In this document: in pieces, positions 16,852-28,800 of the stretch
Numbering within the stretch: the first letter of the stretch is position 1
Layout: each line of letters starts with the position of its first letter
Source of the DNA: an uncultured Chthoniobacterales bacterium
GTDB lineage: Bacteria > Verrucomicrobiota > Verrucomicrobiia > Chthoniobacterales > UBA10450
NCBI GenBank assembly: GCA_902805675.1
Contig: CADCTA010000024.1
Coordinates: forward strand, 1 to 60,067
Length of the DNA: 60,067 nucleotides
Direction: 5' to 3'
Made by a program: the position numbers and the translations under genes
The notes under the pieces: generated by a model
Database searches by the model: none
What the model was told of the DNA's origin: nothing
What the model saw: only the letters and a program-made list of their open reading frames with translations

Positions 16852-19800
16852 TTAGTCGAGATTGTAGATCTCGACTAGGCCGATACCCGAGGTGCCCGCC
16901 TTGCCGCTGATGATGGCGGTGTAACCTCCCGGCGCAAGCGCTACTGCGATCGCGGACTCCTGAGGGTTCTGCGGCGCGAGGCCGCTGGCGCTGATCTTGG
17001 CCGCCTGCTCGCTGTTGTCCTGCCAGTTGTCGTTCGCGAGCACGAGCGCGCCATTGCCGTCGCGCAGCTCCAGCACTGGATCAGCTAGATTGTCGCCCAC
17101 CCCCGAGGATGCGAGAGACGGCCCGATGCCGCGGATGACGAGATCACTGTTACCCGTGCTACCGCTGCCCGGACCGAGAATGAACCCGCCGATGACAACG
17201 TTCTCACCCGTCTCGACGAAGACGCGTGTGCTGAGGTTGGCGAGCTTCGAATCGGCCGTGCGGTCGAGATCGTAGATCTCCGCCAGGGCTACGCCCTCGG
17301 TCTGATCTTTGCCGCGCACGATGGCGGTGTAGTCGCTCGGCGGCAGCGTCGTCACGATCGCGGATTCGCGGTCGTCGCTCGGCTGCAGGCCTGTCGCCTC
17401 GACCTCCGCCTGCTGCTCCTCGTCTTTCCAGTTGTCGTTGGTCCTCAGCAGCGTGCCGTTCGAGGTGTACAACTCCATCACCGGATCAGCGAGCGGACTA
17501 TTGATGCCGGAGCCGCTGAGGGACGGTCCGATCGCGCGGAAGATCACCCTCTTCGTCGCGGTGCCCCTGACGATGGTGCCGGCGATCATCACGCGGTCGC
17601 CGATGCCGACACGGCCGCGCGTCGAGATGTTGAGCGACTTCAGCTCCGCCACGTCGGTGACGGTGATCGAGACCGTCGCCGGCGGCGAGTCAGTGGTTCC
17701 GTCGTTCACCTTGAAGGTGAAGCTGTCGGTCCCATTGAAGTCGGGTCTCGGCGTGTAGGTCAGGTTGGGCGGAGTCCCGCTCAGTGTTCCATTCGCCGGC
17801 TGTCCGACGACGCTGAAGGTGAGCGTATCAGCATCAACATCTGAGCCGGTAAGCGTTATCGCGACGCTGGAATCTTCGTTGACCGTAACCGACTGCGAGT
17901 TCGCAACCGGCGCATCGTTCACCGCAGCCACGGCGATCGAAACGGTCGCGGGCGGCGAGTCAGCCATACCGTCGCTGACGCGGAAGGTGAAGGAGTCCGT
18001 GCCGTTGAAGTTTGCCCTCGGCGTGTAGGTCACGTTCGGCGGAGTTCCGCTGAGCGTGCCGTTCGTTGGCTGCGTCACGATGCTGAACGAGATCGCGTCG
18101 CCATTCGAATCCGAGCCGGACAAGGTGATATCCTTCGGGGTATCTTCCGTTGCGGTGACGTTCTGGCCGTTCGCGACCGGAGGATTGTTCACACCGCTGC
18201 CGGTCAACGAGATGTCGAACGAAGTCTCATCCGGATCGTTGTTCGCGATATGCAGTGCTGCGTTCCGCGCGCCCACAGCGCTCGGGGTGAACCGAACCGT
18301 GAACGTGGTACTGGCGCTCGGCGCGAGTGGCCCGGCCGGCGGGGTTGTCACCGTGAAGTCGCTGGCGTTCGGGCCGTCAACGGTGATACCGAGTCCGGTG
18401 AGATTCGCGGTGCCGGTGTTCCGGACGGTGAACATGCGCTCGGCGTTGCTGCCACGGCTGACGCTGCCGAATGCCGCGCTACCGCCATCAGGGATGTCGG
18501 TGCCTGCCGGCTGCTCGACCGCGATCTCCGGGAACGCGCACTGCACGCCGCCGCCGCTGGTGTTTTGTGTTAGACCGGACACACTGCCGGTGTAAGCGCA
18601 GGTGGTTCCCGCACTTGCCTCCATGACTACCACGACAACCGACTCACCGGCCGGCACGGTTACGTCAAACTTCTGAGCGGTGCTGCTGGAGCCAGCGTCG
18701 CCCAAATAGTTCTCGCAGAGGTTGGTCGGATTGAAGGTATTTCGGTACGCTGACGCCAGGATGGTGCCGCCGCACGTTGACGACAGATTCACGGTCGCGC
18801 AGGCAGGGACACCGCCCGCGTTCGTGAAGGTGTAGGTGTCATAGGAGCGCGGAGTCCCGCCTGTAGCTGGGAAGAGGCCAGGGCACGCCTTGCCTGAGCA
18901 GGTAGAGGAAACGGCGTTACGGCCAAGGCGCCCATTGGGAGTCTGCGGATCGCCCGCCTGGACGGTGCCGCTGAACTGTGAGGGCGGCGCCTGGCAGGTC
19001 GGCAGAGTGAATGTCTGCACGTCAGAGCCGCCGGGGTAGGTGGTCGTCAGCGTAAACGTGATCGGCGTGCCGCAGAGGAACGCGTCGGAGGTCGTGACGC
19101 CAAACGGGATGGTGTTTGCCACCACTCCATCAACCGGGATGTTCGAGTAGGCGGAGTTCGGCTGCGTGATTGTCACGCCCGGCGTGGTCGTCGAGAGAGT
19201 CGCGTTGACGTCAGACGCCACGGCACAGCCCGCATTCTGCAGGTCGACGCTGAGCGTGTTGCACTCGTCGCGATCGATCTGGCCGTTGCCGTCGCCGCCA
19301 GAGAGCGTCGCCGGCGTTGGATCGTTCTCCGGCAGGATCAGGTTGGCCACGCCGCTGAGGCAGGTGCTGAAATTGGCCGTTCCGCCAGCGGGAATGGTGA
19401 CCGTTGTAGTCGCGGCAGGGCCGCAGTTCCGGATCCCGGATGACACAGTGATCGTGTAAGTGCCCGGCGCCAGACGCAACGAGTAGGTGCCGTCGTTTGC
19501 GGTCGCTACGGAGTAACCTTCGGACGGACCGCCGGTTGCCTGGACGAGGACTTCACCGACCGGCGCCTGCGAATCGCACGTCGTGATGGTGCCCGTCAGA
19601 GTGCCTTCGGCGGGCGCGGAGCACGTCGGGAACCTGAAATTACCGATGCGAGTACGCCAGGCGAACGTTGTATTACCTGTCGGGTAGTACTCGTTGGTGT
19701 ACCAGAAAGTACATTCGTCATTCGGATCAACCGACATCGACGTGTAGTCGCCCCAGCGGCTCTGCGAACCGGAAGCCTGAGTGCCCTGTCCTGGGAAGAG

Positions 19801-21528
19801 CACCTGCTCGTTCGTCAGCCCGCTACCGAGCTCGTCGAAGGCTCTGCCGACATAATTGATCGAAGGGACCACCGTCGTGCTGGAGGCGCTGTAACCCATT
19901 GCGAGATTCCCCTGGTTATCGGTGGCCGTGCTGCCCATCCAGCGGTTCAGGCCACTCGCACCGTTGTTCGCGTCAGGCGCATAGGTCGCGGCGTCATGCA
20001 GCGTGTAGGGATCGTTTGGGTTCGACTTGCGGAACTCGTAGTAGCGCGAGCCCGCCTGATATGTGCCTGCGTTGGTTGGCTGCACGCCGCTAACGTTGAC
20101 GGTGTGATTCGTGACCAATGATTCGACCCCGCTACGGTTGCGGTAGGCGAGCCGGAACATCAAGCGGTCGCCAATCGAGTCGAGAGCGTCGGAGGCGGTA
20201 GTTGTGCCTGAGGGCGGCTGCTCGATATCAGTTCTTCCGGACGGGTTACGACCGTCAAACGCGGGAACCGCAATCGGGCTCTCCGGCCTCTGGGTGAAGG
20301 TGGAGTTGGCCGGCGTGACAAAATCCGCCCGGAAATTGAACAGGCGCACGGAGTCCGTGCCGCCAAACTCATCAGCGTCGTGGATCGCGAAAACGTTCGG
20401 CTCGCCGGGCGGCGGCGGCAGGATGCCGTCGTGATCGGCCGGCATGATGCCTGACGATGCCGTGCTCGGGTAGGTGGCGTCGTTCGGGATGAGGAAGAAA
20501 ATCTGCTCGGCGGCGGGGTCGCCTGCGAGCATCTTCGCGCGATTGAAAGCGAATGCGCCGAGGCCGGCGAAGCTGGCGCCACCAGCGAACTGACGCGTCG
20601 ACATGTAGTAGGCGTCCGGCCACACGCCGAGATGCGGGTAGTCCGGGAAGGATGCGTTCGCCCCGCCTGGGGTCACGAAGTCGTAAACGTAGTACTCGCC
20701 CGCGGCGTCGTTGGTTTTCGAGATGGCGATGCACTGGTGATAGGGAGGGGTAGCGCTTGAAGCGAAGTTAAACTGGCTGATCTGCCAGCGATCGGCCATC
20801 CGGTCATAAAGCACGATCGGGTCACCCGGATCGGTCTGCGCGCACTGTCCGCCAATACTCTTGAAAAGGGTGCTCATCTTAAGCACTGGCGTGAGCGGGT
20901 TTCCAGTTTTGTCGAAGACGCGAAAGACGCTGTTCACTGTCTGGACAATCTGGGTGAAGCTGACGTCGGCGTTAACGTCCGGCGGATTCACCAAGCCGAG
21001 GCCGGCAACGTTGTTGTCAGTATTAGCAATGGCTTCGAATGAGCTGATCGGCGGCGGCGTGACGCTTTGGTCTTGCGCTGCACTCCCGTTTGTTACGGCT
21101 TTGCGGAGCGTGCCGTCGACCGACTCCTTCGGAGCACCGGGAGGCTGGGTCAGCTCCACGGTCGTATTCTTCGGGTTTACTTCGGTCGGATCATTGAGCA
21201 GGCGACCTTGCATCGCGGCCTCAGGGGAAGCCTCGAGATCGCGCAGCGCCTTGGTCTCGCCGAAGCCAACAGCGTATGAGACCTGCGGCTTGAGCGCCTG
21301 CAGCTGGGCGCTCGCTGGTTCACCGCGCGTGATGCGCGCAAGCTGTTCAGCGTTTGGGAGCACGCTCCGCAGCGGCTCTGGCGGGTTGTCGTCCCGTGCA
21401 GCGCCGCCACCCACGGTTGGGCCGACGCCAAACGCACTGAGCGTGAGGAGCACACCGATGAGGCATAATGAAAAGCCAAGTGGAATCCGGAGGATAGAGA
21501 CGAGTCGCGGCACGCGGAGTTTGTTCAT
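16852..21528 (-). CDS. Giant secreted multidomain protein with cadherin-like repeats and two C-terminal GPSL domains
   Basis: 1558 residues. The signal peptide covers ~1-35 (long n-region, LGFSLCLIGVLLTLSAFGVG). Residues ~40-630 are an unassigned extracellular region containing IVLYDRMADRWQISQFNF-type propeller-like sequence. A carboxypeptidase-regulatory-like beta domain lies at ~635-705, and a choice-of-anchor-D-like domain (FGSVSRGSNAERMFTVRNTG) at ~1000-1110. Two cadherin/Ig-like repeats follow at ~1115-1295 (ATEDTPKDITLSGSDSNGD and VNEDSSVAITLTGSDVD). Two GPSL domains occupy ~1300-1558, ending LVEIYNLD. It is probably displayed on the cell surface or released. I do not know its ligand. 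Confidence 0.92.
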   Translation of the reverse strand: MNKLRVPRLVSILRIPLGFSLCLIGVLLTLSAFGVGPTVGGGAARDDNPPEPLRSVLPNAEQLARITRGEPASAQLQALKPQVSYAVGFGETKALRDLEASPEAAMQGRLLNDPTEVNPKNTTVELTQPPGAPKESVDGTLRKAVTNGSAAQDQSVTPPPISSFEAIANTDNNVAGLGLVNPPDVNADVSFTQIVQTVNSVFRVFDKTGNPLTPVLKMSTLFKSIGGQCAQTDPGDPIVLYDRMADRWQISQFNFASSATPPYHQCIAISKTNDAAGEYYVYDFVTPGGANASFPDYPHLGVWPDAYYMSTRQFAGGASFAGLGAFAFNRAKMLAGDPAAEQIFFLIPNDATYPSTASSGIMPADHDGILPPPPGEPNVFAIHDADEFGGTDSVRLFNFRADFVTPANSTFTQRPESPIAVPAFDGRNPSGRTDIEQPPSGTTTASDALDSIGDRLMFRLAYRNRSGVESLVTNHTVNVSGVQPTNAGTYQAGSRYYEFRKSNPNDPYTLHDAATYAPDANNGASGLNRWMGSTATDNQGNLAMGYSASSTTVVPSINYVGRAFDELGSGLTNEQVLFPGQGTQASGSQSRWGDYTSMSVDPNDECTFWYTNEYYPTGNTTFAWRTRIGNFRFPTCSAPAEGTLTGTITTCDSQAPVGEVLVQATGGPSEGYSVATANDGTYSLRLAPGTYTITVSSGIRNCGPAATTTVTIPAGGTANFSTCLSGVANLILPENDPTPATLSGGDGNGQIDRDECNTLSVDLQNAGCAVASDVNATLSTTTPGVTITQPNSAYSNIPVDGVVANTIPFGVTTSDAFLCGTPITFTLTTTYPGGSDVQTFTLPTCQAPPSQFSGTVQAGDPQTPNGRLGRNAVSSTCSGKACPGLFPATGGTPRSYDTYTFTNAGGVPACATVNLSSTCGGTILASAYRNTFNPTNLCENYLGDAGSSSTAQKFDVTVPAGESVVVVVMEASAGTTCAYTGSVSGLTQNTSGGGVQCAFPEIAVEQPAGTDIPDGGSAAFGSVSRGSNAERMFTVRNTGTANLTGLGITVDGPNASDFTVTTPPAGPLAPSASTTFTVRFTPSAVGARNAALHIANNDPDETSFDISLTGSGVNNPPVANGQNVTATEDTPKDITLSGSDSNGDAISFSIVTQPTNGTLSGTPPNVTYTPRANFNGTDSFTFRVSDGMADSPPATVSIAVAAVNDAPVANSQSVTVNEDSSVAITLTGSDVDADTLTFSVVGQPANGTLSGTPPNLTYTPRPDFNGTDSFTFKVNDGTTDSPPATVSITVTDVAELKSLNISTRGRVGIGDRVMIAGTIVRGTATKRVIFRAIGPSLSGSGINSPLADPVMELYTSNGTLLRTNDNWKDEEQQAEVEATGLQPSDDRESAIVTTLPPSDYTAIVRGKDQTEGVALAEIYDLDRTADSKLANLSTRVFVETGENVVIGGFILGPGSGSTGNSDLVIRGIGPSLASSGVGDNLADPVLELRDGNGALVLANDNWQDNSEQAAKISASGLAPQNPQESAIAVALAPGGYTAIISGKAGTSGIGLVEIYNLD

Positions 21529-21757
21529 GGAGTTGATCTAGGTTTCAGAGAAGTAACAGCCGTCGTCCCGCACTTTGGGAGTCAAAGCGCTCCGCCGAGA
21601 AGGAAACGAACGGTCGTTTCCGAGGCAGGGAACTGGGAACGTCGAGACGAACGGCGCAACAGAGGCGATTTGAGCAGGAGACCGAATCTCTGTCTAGATA
21701 ACTTTTTGTTATTTTCACGTTAAACGCTGGCCGACGTGAAAACCTCAGCGCGTTTGC
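21529..21757. other. Upstream region of the giant gene, with a perfect inverted repeat
   Basis: No gene. At 21602-21621 lies GGAAACGA-ACGG-TCGTTTCC, with perfect 8-bp arms, 74 bp upstream of the start at 21528. It could be an operator or a 5' UTR hairpin. An AT-rich stretch around 21695-21725 stands out against the GC-rich background and may hold a promoter. Confidence 0.5.
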
Positions 21758-21828
21758 TCAAACGCGGCGCAGCTCACCGCGCCCACTTCTGCGAGAAAAG
21801 CGACGTCTAACGCTCGGCAGCGGCTGCT

Positions 21829-22076
21829 GTTTTCTCCTGACGAAATGAATGCACCATGAAGAAACCGACCGCGATGCAGATGCAGGCGTCGGCGACATTG
21901 AAGGCGGCCATGGATCAGCAAACGGCACGTGGAGGTTGAAGAGCAGGAAGTCGATCACCGCGCCGTGAAGCAGCCGGTGCGTCAAGTTCCCGAGCACGCC
22001 GGCTAACAACAAGCCAAGCGAGACGTCTCGCCAGACGTCGCGCTCGTAGCGCCGGAACAAGAGCGTGAGCACCACG
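21829..22076 (-). pseudogene. lspA C-terminal half remnant (signal peptidase II), broken
   Basis: About 80% identical in nucleotides to the C-terminal half of the intact lspA at 42199-42687 (compare 42229-42475). The fragment encodes LTLLFRRYERDVW, then VLGNLTHRLLHG, then LHVPFADPW, where a one-base deletion shifts the frame before the second catalytic aspartate region. The first catalytic aspartate (NLTD-R in the intact gene) is histidine here. The N-terminal half and start are absent. Its 5' side continues in frame into a glycine-rich beta-helix remnant, so the open frame 21758-22741 is a chimera. It is almost certainly non-functional as a peptidase. Confidence 0.88.
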
Positions 22077-22770
22077 ACGGTCGCGATTCCCGGAGCCTGG
22101 CCGTCGCCGAGGTTGTAAATGCCGCCGCCACCGTGCGCGGCCGCGTTCCCGCTGAACGTGCTGCTGGTGATGCTCACGGCGCCGTTGCGATTGAAAACGC
22201 CACCGCCAAGTCCTAGGCCACCCACAGCGCCGAACCCGCCCGCAGCTCCGCGCTGCGCGGTGTTACCGGAGATGCGAGCTCGCCACGCTGAGCGCGCCGC
22301 CAAAGTTAAAAATCGCGCCGCCGAACCCCCGCCGCCGCCACCTGCGGCATTGAAAGGGTCGGTGCTCGCACTACCCGCACCGAACCCGCCGGCTCCAGGC
22401 GCGGCCGTCGAGCAGGAGTTGGCGTAGGCACCACCGCCACCACCGCCGAACCCGCCCGCGCCACCACCATTAGCACCGCCACCGCCCCCGAAGCCCGCCG
22501 CTGCCGCCTCCGCCGCTCCTCCATTCGGCCCCGCCGCCTCCTGCGAAGCTACCGCTGCCATTGCCACCCACGCCGCCGCCGCCCGTCGTATTGTTGCCGT
22601 TGATGTTGGCACCGCCGTTGCCGCCGATCGCCTGATTGGCGGCCGGGGTGCAGCGCTCGATCGCGAGTACGCCGGTGTTGAAGATCGCTCCGCCGAGCCC
22701 CGCCGCCCCACCACCGGTGATGCCGCCGCGGTCGCCGCCATTACCGCCGCGCGCGATGCCGCCGCTTAAG
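22077..22770 (-). pseudogene. Glycine-rich autotransporter/beta-helix gene remnant with several frameshifts
   Basis: Recognisable motifs of a POMP or glycine-rich beta-helix protein occur in different frames along the minus strand. GGAIFNTGVLAIERCTPA lies near 22680 and GGAIFNFGGALSV near 22300. RISGNTAQRG and GGGVFNRNGAVSITSSTFSG, followed by GGGGIYNLGDG, run to ~22095. The intervening sequence is low-complexity Gly/Ala. Frame changes between these motifs and the missing N-terminus and signal peptide indicate decay. The 3' end is joined to the lspA remnant. Sequencing error in the GC-rich repeats could explain some of the frameshifts. Confidence 0.7.
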
Positions 22771-22808
22771 GTGCTGCACGAAGTAAGCGACGAAGCTGAT
22801 TAACAATG

Positions 22809-22840
22809 AAAACCCTGCGGGAGCGATCCCGCAGGGTTTT
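22809..22840 (-). terminator. Rho-independent-type terminator, bidirectional
   Basis: The stem AAAACCCTGCGGGA pairs perfectly with TCCCGCAGGGTTTT around a GCGA loop. The T-run lies in the 3' arm on either strand. It is 25 bp past the stop of the 22865-29149 gene. The plus-strand side continues CTCTTTTTCC. Confidence 0.85.
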
Positions 22841-22864
22841 CTCTTTTTCCAGCTGTCGCGAGCG

Positions 22865-25800
22865 CTACTTCACGACGTAGACCTCTACCAGCGCGATGCC
22901 GGGCGTGTCGTCGCCGGAGGCGACGATCGCTGTGTAGGCGCCGGGCGGAAGCGAGACGGCGATCGCAGATTCAGTCGCGCCGGTCGGAGCAAGGCCGAGC
23001 GAGGTGACCGCTGCGGCATCGACTGCATCGTCGCTCCAATCGTCGTTGAAGATGAGACGCTCACCGTTCGCATCGCGCAGATCGAGTGTCGGATCCGCGA
23101 GCGGCTTCGTAATTCCATCCTGCGTCAACGATGCGCCGAGCGCCCGGACCACGACTTCGCTGCCGCTGTTATCCACATCGAGCATGAAGCCGCCGATCAT
23201 GAACTCTCCGCCGGGTTGCACCTGGCCACGTGTGCTGATGTTCGAGATGCCTGAGGCGGCGGGCGAGTCGAGGTCATACACTTCGACCAGCGCTGCGCCG
23301 CTTGTGTCGCCGCGACCGGTCACGATCGCGGTGTAGGCGCCGGGCTGCAGCGTGGCGACGATGGCCGACTCGAGCTCGTTTTTCGGCGCGAGCTGGCTCT
23401 GCTCGATCGCGCTCTGCTGCGTTTGTTTCCAGTTGTCGTTTGCGGTGATGAGCGAGCCGTCGGGCCCGTGCAATGCGAGCACCGGATCGGCGAGCGGGCC
23501 GGGCACGTTCTTCTCCGCGAGCGATGGCCCAATGCCGCGCACGATCACCTTCTTGTTCGCGGTCCCGGTGATGATGAACCCACCGATCATCGCGTTCTCG
23601 CCCGTGCCGACTTGCAGGCGCGTGCTGATGTTGATCGCGCGGCCTGGGGTGGCGTTCGGGCTCGGTGAAGGCGATGCACTTGGGCTCGCGCTCGGTGACG
23701 GCGAGGCGCTCGGGCTGGGGCTCGCGCTTGGTGAAGGCGAAGGAGTTGGCGTCGGTTCGGCCACGTCATTCACTGTGATGGACACCGTCGCCGCCGCGGA
23801 ATCGGCCTGTCCGTCATTCGCCTTGAACGTGAAGCTGTCTGCGCCGTTGTAGTTCTCCTTTGGCGTATAGGTGAGGTTTGCTCCAGCGCCGCTCAACGTG
23901 CCGTTCGCCGGCTGCGTTACGACGATGAAGGTCACGGCATCGTTCTCCACGTCGGAGCCCGTCAATGCAACAGCGGTCGAGCTGTCTTCCTGGACGGTGA
24001 TCGACTGCTCGTTGGCGACCGGCGCGTCGTTGACTGCGGTGACGTTGATCGTGACGGTCGCGGCACTCGAATCCACCTGCCCGTCATTCACCCTGAAGGT
24101 GAAGGTGTCGGGCCCGTGGTAGTTCGTGTTCGGCGTGTAGGTCACGTTCGGCGCTGTGCCGCTCAACGTGCCATTCGTCGGCTGCGTCAGGATGGCGAAC
24201 GTCAGCGAATCGTTGTCGATATCCGATCCACCGAGCGTGATCACCTTCGCGGTATCTTCATCCGTCGAGACGTCCTGTGCGCTCGCCACTGGCGCGTCGT
24301 TCGCCGGCGCGACGTCGAAAGTCACGGTCGCGGTGTTTGAATCGACGGTGCCATCGTTCGCCTTGTAGCTGAACGTGTCGAGGCCGTTGAAGTTCGGGTT
24401 CGGCGTGTAGGTGAAGTTCGGCGACGTACCGGTGACGGTGCCATTCGCCGGCGGGGTGACGACGCTGAAGCTGAGCGCGTCGCCATCGATGTCGGAGCCA
24501 CCAAGTGTGATCGCGAACGATCCATCTTCGTCTACGTCTTCCGAGCGACCGCTGACCGTCGGCGCGTCATTCACGGCGTTGATCGTGATCGAGATCGTCG
24601 CCGCGCTCGAATCGCTCGGCCCATCACTCGCCTTGAACGTAAAGCTATCGGTCCCGTTCTGATTCGCGTTCGGCGCGTAAGTGAAAGCGCCGGTCGCGGT
24701 ATCGAACGCGGTAATGACACCTTTCGCCGGAGTCGTGGCCAGGTCGTAAGTCAGCGTCGCGCTCTCGACATCACTCCCGCTGACGGCGCCATTCACGGCC
24801 GTGTCTTCATCGGTTGTGATGCTGGCGGCATTAGCCGTCGGCACATCGTTCACTTCATTGATGGTGATCGAGATCGTCGCCGCATCGGACGTCGCCTGGC
24901 TGTCGCTGACGCGGAACGTGAAGCTATCGCTGCCGCTGTAGTTCTCACTCGGCGTGTAGGTAAATGCGCCGGTCGAAGCGTCGAAGTTGCTGATCGCCCC
25001 TTTGGTCGGATCGCTCACGATCATGAACGTGAGCGTCGAGCTCTCGAAGTCGTCGCCGGTGAGCGTCCCGTTCGCCGCCGTGTCTTCGTTCGTCGTTAGG
25101 CTGTCGTCATTCGCACTCGGTGCGGCATTGACGGCTACGCTTGCCGTGTCGGATCCGAAAGCGCCCGCGTTATCCACCACTGTCACCGTGGCGGTGAAGT
25201 TTCCGGCTGAGGCGTAGGTGCACGTGCCTGAGACGGTGCCGGGGTTCGCGCCAGGCGCGTTGATCGTCACGCGCGTCGCTTGCGTGTTGTTGCCGCATGC
25301 AATCGACGCAGCGTAGGGCGCAACGCCGTCACTATCGCTGAAGGTCGCCGCGACGGTGATGGGCTCGTTCCGATTGCCTGCGGCATCGTTCGCTGTGACC
25401 GCCGGTGGGTTACTCTGCGGCGATGGGTCGGTCACGCTGACGGAGAATTCTGACGTGTCGCCAGTCGCGTTGTTTGTCGCGGTCGCGCTGATGATCTGTT
25501 TGCCGACAACGGGCGGGAAACTGGCGGAGATGTTCGCGTTTCCACTTCCGTTCGTCGTGACCACTTGCGAGCCGCGGAAGATCTGGCCTTCACCGTTCGG
25601 CGAGGTGCTATCGACGATGCTGCTGGCGAAGAACTGAATCGTGAACGTGGTGTTTGGCAGGCTGTTGAGCGTGCCGGTGACGGTGACGAGTCCGCCTGAC
25701 GAGGTCGGCGTATTTAGAACCGGATAATTCTGCAGGCCATTCGCGCCGGTGTCGGCATCTCCGGTATCGTTAGGCAGCGGCGTGCTCAGCACTCCCTCGC

Positions 25801-28800
25801 CGTTAGCGAGCGCGATGCCCAAACCGGTGTTCGAGTGGATCGAATTGCCGAGGATCGAGTTGCCCGGCCCCGACGTACCGGCGCCAACCTGGCCGCCGAG
25901 ACGAATGCCGGCGCCGTAGTTGAATGCGATGACGTTCCCGGCGCCCGGCGCGGTGCCGCCGATCTGATTATTGTGCGCGGAAAAGATCATCACAATGCCG
26001 CCAACCGGCTGCACGGTGACTCGTTCGACCCCGTTGCCGAGATCGAGCGTGCCGGAGGGATCGGTGCCGATGAAGTTGCCCTGCACGAGGTTGTTGTTGG
26101 TCGGGAAAGAGTCTCTGTTGTTCGTGAAATCGACCCCGGTGAAGGAGTTGCCGGAAATGACATTGCCCGCCCCCGCTGTGGTGCCGCCGATCGTGTTCTG
26201 ATTAGCCGAGGCGAAGAACGCGACGCCGTGCAGGTTCGGCAGCTTCGCCGTGGCGGTGGTGTTCACGCCGATGTAATTGCCCTGGATCAGGTTGCCGGTG
26301 ATGCCGCCGGAGCTCAGGAACACACCTGAGTTGCCGTTACCCGACACCAGGTTACGCGCTGCGGCGGTCGTGCCGCCGATGCGGTTGCGGTGCGAGAAAT
26401 TGAAGAGCGCGATGCCGTGCGACCCGTTGCCGAGATCGAGCGTGCCGGTGACATCGGTGCCGACGAAATTGCCTTCGATCAGGTTGTCGCTCGAGTGGCG
26501 ACCGAACGCATCGAGGTTGATGCCGTTCGCATTGCCGGAGATCAAATTACACGCGCCGGAGCAGGAGCCGCCCGGTGTCGTGCCGCTGGTGCCGCCAATC
26601 TGGTTGTTCTGGGATTCCAGCAGCGAAATGCCGATGCCCGTGTTCGCGGAGATCGCGTCGCCGGCCGCGTTCGTGCCGATGTAGTTGCCTTCGATCAGGT
26701 TGTTGTCGCTGGTCGATAGCGTGATGGCGTTGCCGCGGAAGCGGTTGATGACGAGATGCCGGATGGTGCTGCGTCCCGCCGCGTTGTTCAGGTGCAGGCC
26801 GGAAGCCTGAACGTTGTTGCCGTTGATTTCCACGCGCGTCGCGCCGCCGGTGTTGCCGTCGATGATGACGGGCGCGGTCAAGCCCGCGAGTCCCGCCGTC
26901 AGCGTGATGCTGGGCGTGCCGGAACCGAGCGCGAACGTGATGGTGTCGAGTGAAATGGTGGCGTTGGCCGCGTTGATCGCTTCGCGCAAGGTGCACCCGT
27001 TCGCGTCCGCGGTGCACTGACCGTCATCCGTGTCGGCCGTCGAGTTGACGACGAAGGTGGTGAACGAGTCGTCGTTGATGATCGACACCGTTGCGGTTCG
27101 GCGGGAGCCCAACGCGCTGCCGGCGGATGGATTGCTTAAGGTGAGATTGATCGTCTCGGTCGCTTCCGGGAACGAGTCGGTCGTGATCGGGATCTCGAAC
27201 GAGGCGCTTGTCTCGCCATCCGCGAAGCAGACGTTCCCCGCAACGGTGGCGTAATCCGCACCGGCCGTCGCAGTTCCGTTCGAGGTCGCGTAATCCACAC
27301 ACGCCGCGCCAGTCGAGCCGTTTGCCCGCGTGATGGTGAACGTCGCGACGCCGGTGTTTTCGACCACCGGGTAATCAGAAGCGCTGAAGACGAACGTGCC
27401 CGGATTCTCCTCCAGCACGACGGCTTTGGAAAATTCCGACGTGTCATTGGTGGTCGAATTGGTAGCCGTCGCCGTGACAAACGGCTTCCCTGGGATGCCC
27501 TCATACGTGAAAGAGAATGTGCCGCTGCCGTTCGCGTCGGTAGTGACCGTCCCTTCGCCGAGATAAACTTCGCCTTCGCCATGCCCGGACGGGTCCGCAT
27601 TCTCGTTCGCGTAAAAATCGAGCGTGAACGTCGTGCTCGCGATGCTGTTGAGCGTGCCGGTGACAGTGACCGTAGCGTTCAAAAAGGTCACCGACGTGAT
27701 CTCCGGATAGTTCTGCCGATTGTTCCCGCCCGTGTCCGGATCAAGCGGATCGTTCGGAAGCGGAGCTGTCTTCACACCACCGCCCTGGCTCAAGCTGAGA
27801 CCGAGGCCGTCATTGAGATAAACGACGTTGCCGCGGATCGAATTGCCGACGCCGGCCGGATTACCGCCTTGCCGCCCGCCGAGCCTGATCCCGGCGCCGC
27901 GATTAAAGGCGACGATGTTCGCCGCGCCTGGCGCAGCTCCGCCGACTGTGTTCCGGGCCGCGCCGTTGAGCAGGACTATTCCCCCAAGCGCGTCCAACGC
28001 AGAGCCCTGCCCGCTGAAGAAGCCATTGCGGAGGTTCGCCGTGCCGGTCGCGTCGGTGCCCACGATGTTCCCCTGGATGGTCGAATTCGTGTATCCGCCG
28101 TAAATGCCGGCCCTCGCGTTCCCGGCGATCAGGTTACCCGCGCCGGCAGCCGTCCCACCAATCGTGATGGCGTTCGGGTTAAAGTCGGCGTCGATCCCGA
28201 TGTCGTTCGGAATTGGGGCAGTGCCTGTCGTGTTCACGCCGATGTAGTTGCCCTGCACAATCGTGCCCTCTCGAAAGCCGGTACCGAGGCTGATGCCGTC
28301 AAATGTGTTGCCGGAGATCAGGTTCCGCGCCGCCGCCGATGGGCCGCCGATCACGTTGTTTGCAGCGGCGTTAAAGGCACGGATGCCGTTTGAGTTTCCC
28401 AGAGCGACGGTGCCGGTCACGTCGGTGCCAATGAAGTTTCCCTGGACGGTGTTTCCACTCGCGGAGGGCCCAGTGCCATCGAAGTAAATGCCGTGCGTGT
28501 TGCCGGAGATGAGGTTGCAGGCGCCGGTGCATGCGCCGCCTGGCGTAGTGCCCGCCGTCCCACCGATCGTGTTGTTCGTCGATCCCTTAAGCACGATGCC
28601 TTCGCCGCTATTCGCGAAGCCGGTCTTCGTCGTGCCATCCGCGTTGGTGCCGATGAAATTACCGGCGATCACGTTGTTGTGGCTGCCGTTGAGGTAGATG
28701 CCGCGCAGCAGGCGATTGAGCACGAGATTGCGGAACGTGTTGCCGCTCACGCCATCGACGAAGAAGGCGTTCGAGCCGGTGCCGTTGCCGTTAATCTCGA

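Noticed and set aside
23660..23765. Pro/Ser/Ala repeat considered as an assembly artefact
   Set aside because: The reading frame stays open through all units and the linker precedes the GPSL domains as expected, so I treat it as real coding sequence.
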